Assembly (NCBI GenBank): GCA_029959085.1
Contig: JARWIR010000008.1
Span: 14,866,001-14,930,000, forward strand
Direction: 5' to 3'
Source: Nemophila menziesii
Taxonomy: Eukaryota; Streptophyta; Magnoliopsida; Boraginales; Hydrophyllaceae
Length of the DNA stretch: 64,000 nt
Of this stretch, positions 9,826-19,400 are shown one piece after another. The position numbers were made by a program, and so were the translations under genes. The notes under the pieces are model-generated. The model searched no databases. It saw nothing but the letters and a program-made list of their open reading frames with translations, and was not told the origin of the DNA. Numbering within the stretch: the stretch's first letter is position 1; every line of letters begins with the position of its first letter.

Positions 9826-9949
9826 CAAGGGCGGCGGTCAAAGAGCCGCCCTTAATTAAAAATTTAATTACCATAAGGGCGGTCAATCGTCGACCGCCCT
9901 TCTAGCTTAATCCTATTTTTAATCAAGGGCGGTATCACGGATACCGCCC
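9826..9949. repeat. Right subterminal palindrome array of MULE copy 1
   Basis: Three palindromes (about 9826-9852, 9875-9902, 9925-9949) with the same AGGGCGG/CCGCCCT arms as the left array, each with its own central bases. Confidence 0.85.
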
Positions 9950-10041
9950 ATGTGCCAATTTCGTAATTTTTTTTATGTGTGTGCCAATTAGCTAATTATT
10001 TGTTAAAAAAAAGCTAAAGTTAAAAAAAACTCCAAAAGATG

Positions 10042-10425
10042 GGTGGACACAGATTTCTGAAAGTTTAACATCCTGCATACTTGGCGAAGCAAATGAACAC
10101 GGAAAGGGAGTAATAGAGTTGAGTTACAGGCATTTGCCAGATCACGTGAAACCTTGTTTCTTGTACTTTGCACAATTTCTGGAGGACAAAGAAGTTACCG
10201 TCTCAAAATTGATACGAGTGTGGATCGCAGAAGGATTCATGAAACACGCTGGATTAAAAACCTTAGAAGATGTTGCTGAGGATTGCTTAATGGATCTGAT
10301 TGGTAGAAGTCTAGTGGCAGTATCTCAAGAAAAATCTGAAGGCGGGGTGAAGTCTTTCTGTATTCATGACCTCATCCATGAGTTTTGCTTGACTAAAGCT
10401 AGGGAATTAAGCTTTTTTTCGTAAA
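10042..10425 (+). pseudogene. NLR ARC2 / winged-helix segment
   Basis: After the MULE the frame resumes with GWTQISESLTS, then IELSYRHLPDHVKPCFLYFA, the RNBS-D region of CNLs. VSKLIRVWIAEGF and VKSFCIHDLIHEFCL follow. IHDL occupies the position of the MHD switch motif (usually MHDL/IHDL in R1-type proteins). A run of T residues near 10412-10420 shifts the frame and stops it. Confidence 0.9.
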
Positions 10426-10426
10426 A

Positions 10427-11235
10427 TAGGTGGGCACAATGAACGCTTTCCTTCATTTGGTGTTTACCTAGATTGTGGTTTGGATTTTATGATTGGTCAT
10501 TCTTACTTATACCAACGTCGTATGGGATATGGTGAAGTTGAGGCACGTTCATATAAATGGAAGTGCTTCTTTTGAGTTGGACCCCAGTAGACCCAAGAAT
10601 TCCTCGATTCTAGAGAATCTGCAAACCTTTTCCACGCCAATTCTTACTTATGGAGGTGACATGGAGAAGATATTGAGAAGGCTACAAGGAATTAAAAAAC
10701 AGAAATGCATATTCTTGGATTCATGGGATGATGTTACAAATTGCAACAAGTTTCCAGATTTGGGGTTTCTTGGTCAACTTATATCACTGAAGGTGTTTTA
10801 CGATGGTGTGGGTAAGTATCCATGCGAGTTTAATTTTCCTTCAAATCTTACAAAGTTGACTCTATCAAATTTTCGGATGCCATGGGATGAAGTTTCGCAA
10901 CTTGCAAAGCTAAGCAATCTGGTGGTTCTCAAATTATTGAGCAAAGCATTTGAGGGTGGAAAATGGGAGATGGAGGAGGATGAAGTTTTTTCGAAACTCA
11001 AATACTTGAAATTAGACATTCTGGACGTTGTAGAATGGAGTGCCACAAATGATCACTTTCCGCTCCTTGAGCATCTAATCTTGAACAAATGCGAGACATT
11101 AACACTCACGATATGATTGAGGTGATGTGGTGCAGTCATTCTGCTGCAATTTCTGCTAGAAAAATCCAGGAAGAGCAATTGGAGTTTGGTAAAGAGATAT
11201 TGAAGATACATGTCCATCCTGATATTGCCTTTTGA
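10427..11235 (+). pseudogene. NLR leucine-rich repeat end, internally deleted
   Basis: From about 10500 the frame reads NVVWDMVKLRHVHINGSASF, then several LRRs (LGFLGQLISLKVFYDG, NLTKLTLSNFRMPW, LSNLVVLKLLSKAFEG, FSKLKYLKLDIL, HFPLLEHLILNKC). It ends through a small frame change in a tail like other R1 proteins (ISARKIQEEQLEFGKE) at TGA 11233-11235. In intact relatives several hundred bases of LRR lie between the IHDL motif and LRHVHI; here only ~75 bp remain, so the first LRRs were deleted. Confidence 0.85.
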
Positions 11236-11779
11236 CACATCTTCTTCATAACGATTAAATTATTTCAATTTCAACCGTATTTGATAACAATTGTGTGTTA
11301 TGACGGTTTGTTATTGTTGTTGGGGAATGATTTCAACTTCAGTGTTGTATATGTTTTTCTTTCCATACATCTGATAGGCTTAAAAAAAGTCGTTACTTGA
11401 AATAAAACTAACAAATCTAGAACAATCCTAGAAGTTGCACAACTGCTCTTATCTCTCATGATAAATCTCCAAAATTAATCTGGGGAATCCTCCAACAAAA
11501 CCGGACTAGTTGTCACAATTGCTCCTTCCCTGCTAGCTTATCCGGACAAAGATTTGCTTCACGAAAGATATGATTAACTTCAGTGTTGTATATGTTCAAT
11601 TACTATTTGATCTGAATCTTAGTCACATGAATAAATTTGAGCATTCTGGGATGCTTTTTATTTTCTTCATTCAAATGAGATCATGGGTGATTAGATTCTT
11701 ACAGTATCAAAAGTTTGAGTGCAACTAATGTGGGTTTTTTGTACTCCTATATTTCTTCTAATTTGTCTATTTTTTCTCA
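11236..11779. other. NLR 3' flank, no gene seen
   Basis: AT-rich DNA between the NLR stop codon and the LINE insertion point; probably the old 3' UTR and downstream sequence. No frames or motifs recognised. Confidence 0.6.
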
Positions 11780-11825
11780 ATTGATAGTATTTTTTTTGTT
11801 ATGAATAATTCCACTACGACACCCA

Positions 11826-12090
11826 TGTTTATTAGCGAGGACATCTTTAGTAATGACCTGCGGGTTCTCGTTAAAGATCGTGTCTTTAGCGACGACATCC
11901 TTTAGCAAGGACATTGTCCTCGCCTAAAAGTGGTTGGATTAAACGCTGGGTGAAAATAATTAAAAAAGAAATTTGTCGTCGCGGGTCTTCGCTAAAATTA
12001 GGTTCTTTTGCGAGGAATTGAATGTCGTCGCTAATGACAATCTTTAGCGAGGACAATATGTCTCTTTTTTGACAACTCAGTGTTCTCGCT
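11826..12090. repeat. CACTA left subterminal repeats
   Basis: At least eight variants of TTTAGCGA(G/C)GAC in both orientations (for example TTAGCGAGGACA, TTTAGCGACGAC, CCTCGCC, TCGCTAAAG). These are the known type of TNPA binding sites. Confidence 0.85.
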
Positions 12091-12399
12091 AAAGATTATG
12101 CCGAATAAAAACCAGATAGCGGGCAGTTAACCATTAATGCGAAATAAAACCCAAAAAAACTCAAAAAAACTCAAAAAAACCCAAAACTCTCCCAATTTTT
12201 TACCCTAATCCACAAATAATTTCATGGCCCATCAATAAAGAAACTTCTCCGATATATCTAGCTCTTGTGGGTCCCATTTTCAAGCAAATTTATCCATCAC
12301 TTTGTCCACAAATTAGGTATTTTCTAAAAAAATGTTTAAATTATATAATTGATATTATATTTTGTATATACAAGTGAAATTAGTAGTATTAAGTGTTTT

Positions 12400-12515
12400 T
12401 TTTAATACATGAGAGAGCCACTTTGGACTCGGAGTAAATGACTCCAATGAGATTCGATCCCAGGACCTCTTGGTCTCTGCGGAGTAACCTAACCACTAGG
12501 CCAACTATCGATCTC
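12400..12515 (-). mobile_element. tRNA-derived SINE nested in the CACTA
   Basis: On - the element begins GAGATCGATAGTTGG. It has an A box (TGGCCTAGTGGTTAGG) and, about 40 bases on, a B box (GGGATCGAATCTC), the internal RNA polymerase III promoter of tRNA-type SINEs. It ends in an A-rich tail next to a T run on +. A 15-bp near-exact duplication flanks it: AGTATTAAGTGTTTT (12385-12399) and AGTATTGAGTGTTTT (12516-12530). Body ~116 bp. Retroposition depends on LINE machinery. Confidence 0.85.
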
Positions 12516-12870
12516 AGTATTGAGTGTTTTATATGTGATGTATTGTTAAATTTTCGTGATATAATTGTTATTTTTGAATATTGTATTATTATTTTAATTT
12601 GGTTTTTGAGTTATAATAATTTTAGGTGTTGTATTATTAATGGAAAAATAATGTAGGGAACTTTCAGAACTATTTAGATGTTTTAGGGGTATTTTTGTAA
12701 TTGATTATGATTATAGGGACTATAATGGAATTTGAATGAATTAATTAGGGGCCTTAGTGAACTATTTAGATAACTTGGGGCATTTTAGTAAATTTTTTAT
12801 AACCGTATGATCTAAGTAGTATTTTAAATGGTTTGAAATAATTTTAAAATTGTTTAATTTAAATTAGATA

Positions 12871-13272
12871 ATGAACCTGGTAATGAACAAAAGTTGGACT
12901 AAATCAAAGAATAAGGGTAAAAGGGAATATATCGCGGGTATATCAGAGTTTATTGATTTTGCGAGAAACCAAATGGATCGTGACATTAAAATATTTTGTC
13001 CATGTAATCATTGTTATAATAATCAAAAGTTTCCAATTGACGAAGTTCAAAAACATCTTTTTCAATGGGGTATTTGGTCATCGTATGAGGTATGGACGAA
13101 ACACGGGGAAAAAGTAGTAATTCCAGTGGATGAACCAAACGAAGATAATGTAATGGTAATGTGTTTCATGATTTGGGTACCACTTTTGAAATTGGCGGGC
13201 ACTCCGATGACACCGAGATGTATGACGAGAAAGTTAATGAAATGGTCGTGGGTCTTTCCACGCATTTTTTAA
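12871..13272 (+). pseudogene. CACTA transposase-associated domain (TNP2 N-terminus)
   Basis: MNKSWTKSKNKGKREYIAGI, then FIDFARNQMDRDIKIFCPCNHCYN and HLFQWGIWSSYEVWTKHGE match the zinc-binding Transposase-associated domain (CPC..C) at the start of plant CACTA TNP2 proteins. The frame degrades after about residue 95. Confidence 0.85.
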
Positions 13273-13930
13273 GGAAATGGAGACAAATTTGTACCCCGGT
13301 TGTACTAAGACGAGTTCTTTGGATTTCATAGAAAACCTAATGTATGTGAAAGTGAAGAACAAGTGGACGAATACCTCTTCTACCGAACTTCTTCACTTGT
13401 TGGGTCGTGTTTTGCCTGACACTCATAACTAGTTTGATTCTTATGCGGATTGCAATCGAAAGTTGAAAAGTTTGGGCATGGGATACACCACGATCGATGT
13501 GTGTTTGAATGATTGTATTTTGTATTATAAAGAGAATGAAAATCTTGAGAAATGTCTAGTTTGTGGAGAATCAAGGTGGACCGGAAGAAGGGGAAGAAAG
13601 TGTCGCATAAGAAGCTGTGTTATTTTCTGATTGCGCCTAGGTTACAGAGAATGTATGCTTCGAGGCACACCGCGGAAGATGTGATTTGGCACCATACCGG
13701 AAAGAGTATCGACGAAGACGTGTTGCGTCATTTCGTCGATGGTCATAGTTGGAAAACATTTGACGAGTGGAATCCCGAGTTTACTAGTGAACCACGTAAT
13801 GTATGCCTTGGTTTGGGATTGATGGTTTTTATCCTTTCTCCATGCAAAACAACTCATATAGCATGTGGTCGGTTATATTGACGATCTACAACTTGTTGCC
13901 TTGGTTATGCATGAAAGAATCCACATTTAT
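13273..13930 (+). pseudogene. CACTA TNP2-type transposase fragment
   Basis: Broken frames carry LHLLGRVLPDTHN, LGMGYTTIDVCLNDCILYYKE, CLVCGESRW and, in the 13552-13881 frame, KKVSHKKLCYFLIAPRLQRM, YASRHTAEDVIWHHTGKS and RHFVDGHSWKTFDEWNPEF. These are the familiar order of TNP2 motifs (C..C finger, HTAEDMRWH, DG.AWK.FD). The catalytic remainder after about 13930 is missing: a large internal deletion joins it to the second gene. Confidence 0.88.
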
Positions 13931-14073
13931 GGGTTAAATCGTAATTTTTTAAGCTTTAGGGCCTTAGTGACCGTTTTAGATAACTTAGGGGAGTTAGTGT
14001 AATTAATCGAAACTTTAGGGGTAAAATTGTAACTTTTTAATAGTTTGGGGGTTAAATTGAAATTTTTTCCTCA

Positions 14074-15840
14074 AATGGCAGCAGTGATTCCCCGAGGACA
14101 CGGTAGAGATAACGAGGGTAATGATCCCTCTCAGAATCCTAATAATCCGATCGCGAGTTGCAATGCACCAGGTATTCTTTTTATGTAAACTTATTTTAGA
14201 GTTAAATAGGAATTTGATCGTAACATTAAACAGGGTAAAAGGCCCAGAAGCCCAGGGGTAAGACGACTCTTGCAACAGTCTTCAAGGCGGTAGAAAAGCA
14301 TAGAGGGAGACTACCCCTGGATTTATGCGTGCTTGACAACACGTGAAACACAATCGGCCATTTGGGCATCATGTGTGTCGCGTCATTAACCTGATGATTC
14401 ACGAGACGATTCCCATCTATTTTGAGAATTGGGGGAAATTCCCCTCCGAGGAGCAACTTAAGACACTGAGATGCTTGAGGGTAAGTTGACTATACTTAAA
14501 CTTTTTTTATTTCCTAGGAGTTAATTATACAATTCTACTGAATTTCGTTTATTTGTGACCATAACTTCTTTTTGGTTGAGGTTTACGAGAGTCGCACAGA
14601 TTGGCCTAGCATCCAGACGATGCTAAACAACAAGTGTTGTAAGGGGTTTAGCGATCACAAAAACCGTGTGAAGAGGAAATTTAACAGAACTGATAAAATT
14701 TCGGACGATCAGACCCTGGAGAATTGGAAGAAAACGGTTGAGATGTGGGACTCGGAGAGGTGTCAGGTAATTATTGTACTTTAAAATCTTACTTTATTGA
14801 CTTCCTTACTTTCTTTTGTTTAAAAACTAGCACCAAGCTAAAGTGAAAATAGAGAATAGGAAGCGGCAGCATAACCCGCTCGGGGCAGGTTCTATGACCT
14901 ACACTAGGAAGAGGACTTCCTTGATTTTGGTAAGGAATTCATTTAAACAATTTTGAACACGTTCTTTATTTGACTGTTTGATTGAAATAGGAGGAGGGGA
15001 ATAATAAGGCCCCTTGATTGACCGAGGGTGAGAGATCACAACAAGCTTTGCCTGATCCCCTGATAAAATAAATTCGTTTGGGAAAACGGGTTTGACAAGA
15101 AAAAGAACGGGTGGAGGAGCAGGGAGTACGAGCACGCAGATGTAAGTTTTAAAATACACAAACATTTATACTTAAATATTCAAATTTTATATTTTATTTA
15201 TTCAACAGGACGCACTTAAAGCCATTCTGCAAAACAAAGTGCGGGAATCGTAGAGTCAAACAGGCTCTCTTCATTTACACTCTGCTTATCGCAACAGGAT
15301 CAAGTTGATGCGGTCATGGAGACGACTCGCTTAGGGTCGTGGGACGGGACGCGCTACTGGGTCCCAGGAATTGGACACCCCCTTCCGGCCAAGAGCACAA
15401 GTACTAGTGCTTTTGATCCGGTCAGCGATAAGATACTGAGGGACTACCAGTGGATGATGACTGCCCTTAATGAAGTCATTATCTCCATAAGCAAGGACCT
15501 TATGCCAGATGACATGTCTCGATCCTCGACCTCCACAACTAGTACCTGACCAACGAAAGAGGCGATTGACGCGCGGATGAGCTGGGCAATCGCGTTACTA
15601 AATCGGTGTCGGACCGAACGTGGATTTGAAGAAGTTGTGCCTCCATCTGATACTCCAGCGCTAGTAATTCAGATCCCTCTTGAGCCACTCCTTCTACTGC
15701 TCCTTATAGTACTTCTGATCCTCCTTCTGATGCTCCTCCTACAGTTGATTCTCCCACTGCTCCTACTTATGATCTTCCTACTGCTCCCTCTGCCAGCCGG
15801 TCACTCATGCTTATGGACGAGGATTATAGTTCAGATGATG
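14074..15840 (+). pseudogene. CACTA second gene (TNPA / Ptta-En-Spm type), decayed
   Basis: Exon-like pieces: AAVIPRGHGRDNEGNDPSQN at 14074 (start of an acidic/polar N-terminus); NRPFGHHVCRVINLMIHETI; YESRTDWPSIQTMLNNKCCK (14572-14784), then FSDHKNRVKRKFNRTDK; later SWDGTRYWVPGIGHPLPAK (15316-15549); and a Pro/Ser/Thr-rich end with MDEDYSSDDDT near 15800-15845. The order matches the plant transposase (Ptta/En/Spm) family that binds subterminal repeats. Intron borders are plausible but stops occur; I regard it as a relic. Confidence 0.65.
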
Positions 15841-16094
15841 ATACTACTATATTGTATTTTATACTTTTTATTGGTATTTTTACGTATACTTTGACTTTTT
15901 GTTGACTTTTTATTACGTATGACTTTTGTTGACATTTTTGTCACCCGTTCTCCTTTATTATATATATATATCGGGTTTATTTCAGTTTTTTGCTTTATTT
16001 ATATACAATATAAAATTAAAACATATAAGAAACAAACTAAAAAACAAAAAAAACAATCTAAAAAAAATTTAAAAAAAATTGAAGAATATAAAAA

Positions 16095-16425
16095 ACTCTT
16101 TAGCGAGGATATTGTTTGTCGCTTAAAATAGCCAAAAAGTCCTCGCTAAAGACAAGTAGGTCAACCGCGAGGACTTTTATCTCGTGTTTGACCACGTCTT
16201 TTGTGAGGACATGGCCGTCGCAAAAGCCTCTATCTTAAGCGAGGACAGGGAGTCTTGCTAAAGATAGATTGGCGCATGCGAGGACGCACAAATATCGTTG
16301 CGTAAGGGATCTTTAGCGACGACTCTTTAGCGAGAACATGTCCTCGCGGAAGATGAAATAGACCTTTTGCGACGACTTTTAGGGTCTTTCGCGAGGACTT
16401 ATGTACTCGCGAAAGATAACACGCG
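16095..16425. repeat. CACTA right subterminal repeats
   Basis: Dense copies of CTTTAGCGAGGA/TCCTCGCTAAAG-type motifs in both orientations up to the CACTA end. Confidence 0.85.
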
Positions 16426-16433
16426 TAGTAGTG

Positions 16434-19400
16434 TTTCCATAAATAAAATAAACGAGTGCAAAGTATTGTCCAATACCCGAACGCATAACATTTAACTTAA
16501 GTAATTGGGACAACAGATATGAACACATGTCAAGAGACGAGCCAAGCATATTGCCATCTATCTTATACTTGGCTACCCAATCGGTTACCTTATTCCTGTC
16601 TCTTCCACCAAAAGAAAAAATAGGTGAACAAAATCCAGCTACTAAATAAATAGTATTGATAATATTACAGATAGAGGGATTAAGAATTTGCAGTTTATTT
16701 GCCAATGGATGCATTAACTGTAGGCAATCATTCTCCACTATAACTCTCATATCTTTCAACTCTTGAGCTATTAAACAAGTTTTGAAAAAGCCTAGAGTTT
16801 CAACTTTCAATGGCAAATTTGCTGTTATATCACACGCTTTGCAATTCAACACCATTTATGCATTGTCCCTAGTAACACAAGAAATAGATGGTAAGTTATA
16901 TTTCATAATTGTATCGTAGTGTATTTTGTAAAACATTAATAGTGGGAGGTGACCACATCCTTTTTGTACTATCAATATGACTATCATTAGTTGTACCTTT
17001 AAACTGAGGTACTTCTATTAAAATAATAGCTATCATGCCATCTGCATAAGTACTATTATCCGTCTGAGACTTATATTTTTGCCCTCGGTTTTTTGTTCAC
17101 ATCATCTAGATAGTTCACCTGTTTGTATTCTTTCGACATTTGTACAACTTTATCAACGATATTCTTTGGGTCAAGGGGTAACCCTTAAAATTTCTTAGGA
17201 TTCGTATCCCACCATAGCTGTCATGCAATAGTTCCAACCTGTTAAATTATTATATTAACTTTTCCAACATTTTTACTAACCCTTGTTAGTGTTTCTACCA
17301 TCCAAATATCCACATTTAAGGTGGACTGGTTGCAGGTATGAAGATTTAGTGGGACGGAGAACCATACTACCCTTGCCCAAGGGCACGCAAAAATCAAATG
17401 TTCTACATTTTCTACTTCCTCATTACAAAGATCGCGAATAGTAAATTCAATCACCTTTCTCGTGTATAAGTTTTCATTTGTATGTAGTAGATTTTCAACC
17501 ACTCTCCACATGAAGTTTTTTATCTTGGGGGTGACCCTAAGATCCAAAATGATCCTCCACACTTCTTTAGGACAATATGGAATGATTTTGTCTTATTATC
17601 ACCTTTCCCATTACTGATCTTATCATTTTCTTCTTTTATTATTTCTTAAGCTTTCTTAACAGTATAATTATCATCTTTCCCAATTCGCCAACATACTTTA
17701 TCTTTTCCCCCAGAGAGGGGGATCAATGTTTTTAGTATACTTTGTGCTACTTCAAGGGAGTAATTCATGTTTACTAATTCTATATACCATCTCCTTACAT
17801 TAGTCACCATCAACTCAAATACTTTTCTTATACCCAAGTATTTTGATTTTACTATATCATTATAGTTTGTAAACCATTTATAGATGTGTAGGTTAATACT
17901 ATAACCATTTGATTATCTTTCATTTTATGTGTTTATTTAAAGAATCTCTTCCAGTATAGGCTTTTTCAACCCCAAGAGGGTGAATTCCCTACTATAGCTT
18001 CCAGGAATGAACACATTGGGAAGTACTTCCCTTTCAGGACTTTATAGATTAAAAAATCAGTTTTATTAAGTAAGTTACATGTTTGTTTGCCCAGGAGAGC
18101 TGTATTCATATGGTTCATATCCCTAAATCCCGAACCCCTTGAGTACTTACACTTAGTAAGAGAGGGCCGACTTCCCCAATGTATTTTCTTATTTCTATTG
18201 CTCTCCACTAAAAATAAGCTTGAAAAATGAGGAAATAAGATCACAAATCCTTTTAGGTATAAGGTAGGAGGACATGAAGTAATTAGGTAAACTTTACAAA
18301 ACTGCTTTTATAAGAATCTCTTACCCTGCTTTAGAAATAAATAAATTTGTCCAGTTTTCTATCTTTTTAATAGTTATTTCGACAAAAAGTTTAGGTCTCT
18401 TACCTTAAATCAGCCCCACTTTGTGGGTAACCCCAAGTAATTACCTAAATTATTGGTAATTTTCATATTAAGTCTACCTACCATTATAGTTTATATATGA
18501 TTATGGGTGTTAGTACTGAATTTTACCCTATATTTATTATATTTATTAATTTTAAGTATTTAGACTGTAGCATTTCCATATTTATTTGAAAAAATCATTA
18601 AAACTATTAATTTCTTCATTGTTAACATTCAGAAAAAAAATGCTATCATCTATAAATAGAAGATGAGTAATAGTGGTGGCATTCTTGATATCTTATACCT
18701 TCCAAAAGTTCATCATCAACTTTATCTTTTATTAAGGCGGGGAGGGTTGAGTGGTCACCCTATCTCAACCCTCTTTGTGGTTTCTCAAGTTTTGTTAGTT
18801 CACCGTTAATTAAAACTGAGAATGAGACTGAGGAGACACATTTCATAATTTATCACACCATAACTTATTAAAACCCATTTTTTCCATCAGTTTTTTAAGG
18901 TGATATCATTCCACATTTTCATAAACTTTTTGTATATCAGCTTTTCTGTCATACAATAATTTTTAGTACTTATTTTTCCTTAATATAATTTATTACCTCA
19001 TGATCAATCATAGTATTATCTTGGATGTGCCTTCCAAAAATGAAAGATGGTTGACTTACATCAATCATAAGTTTCATTATTGGTTTAGTCTAAAAACCAA
19101 GATTTTAGCTATGATTTTATAGATAAAGTTTGAAAAACTAATAGTCCTGTAGTGTTTAATGTTAGTGGGATTCCTAACTTTTGGGATATGTGAGATAAAT
19201 GTATGAGTTAACTCATCAATATCTTCACCATTATACCAAAAATTGTTCACCACTTTTAAAACATCTAATCCCAGTATAATTTATGCAAAAAAACCTGGAT
19301 ACCCATCATGTCCAGGGACCTTATTGGCCCCTAACTCATTGATAGCTTTAGTAATTTTAGATATTTTCAGAGTTCTAATTAGAAGTTTGTTCATATTCTG

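Larger units (their letters stand above)
4665..10032. mobile_element. MULE carrying a PMD gene and a MuDRA-type transposase (copy 1)
   Basis: A 9-bp duplication CAAAAGATG flanks it exactly (4656-4664 and 10033-10041). Both ends read GAGTTTTTTTTAA inward. Subterminal arrays of GC palindromes follow (4748-4959 left, 9826-9949 right). The interior holds a spliced PMD gene on + and a transposase on -, convergent, with an overlap of 17 bp at their 3' ends. A shorter relative lies at 38355-42053. It lies in the NB-ARC of the NLR and has killed that gene. The transposase lacks its C-terminus, so this copy is probably not autonomous. Confidence 0.93.
1370..11235 (+). pseudogene. R1/Mi-1.2-type CC-NB-LRR resistance gene, broken by two transposons
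   Basis: Collinear blocks read, in order: N-terminal helical domain (1370-1955), degenerate NB-ARC then P-loop NB-ARC (3348-4500), ARC1/GLPI motif (4463-4664), winged helix with IHDL motif (10042-10425), LRR end (10427-11235). NLRs of this type are cytoplasmic immune receptors that sense pathogen effectors and use ATP-dependent switching to trigger cell death; the closest named family is the late-blight R1 / nematode Mi-1.2 group. Two transposons (1956-3338 and 4665-10032) interrupt it, each with a 9-bp target duplication. Removing each element plus one duplication rejoins the reading frames. Independent lesions are a stop near 1670, a frameshift near 4485-4495, a frameshift near 10415 and a missing stretch of the first LRRs. 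It cannot encode a working receptor. Confidence 0.92.
11812..16433 (+). mobile_element. CACTA (En/Spm) transposon nested in the LINE 3' end
   Basis: Starts CACTACGACAC and ends GCGTAGTAGTG, the CACTA-type inverted ends. Flanking triplets are TTC and TTT, a nearly matching 3-bp duplication. Both ends carry many short subterminal repeats of TTTAGCGAGGAC or its inverse. Inside are a transposase-associated domain, a TNP2-type transposase relic and a TNPA/Ptta-type second gene, all on +. A SINE lies in its 5' part. Coding parts are broken, so it is not autonomous. Confidence 0.9.

Noticed and set aside
12400..12515. A functional tRNA gene on -
   Set aside because: A and B boxes exist but the cloverleaf is not closed, and a tail plus 15-bp duplication show a SINE.
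15577..15894. 105-aa leucine-rich frame that looks like a membrane protein
   Set aside because: Wrong frame of the Pro/Ser/Thr-rich end of the CACTA second gene; the neighbouring frame gives a sensible PSTA-rich, DDD-containing tail.
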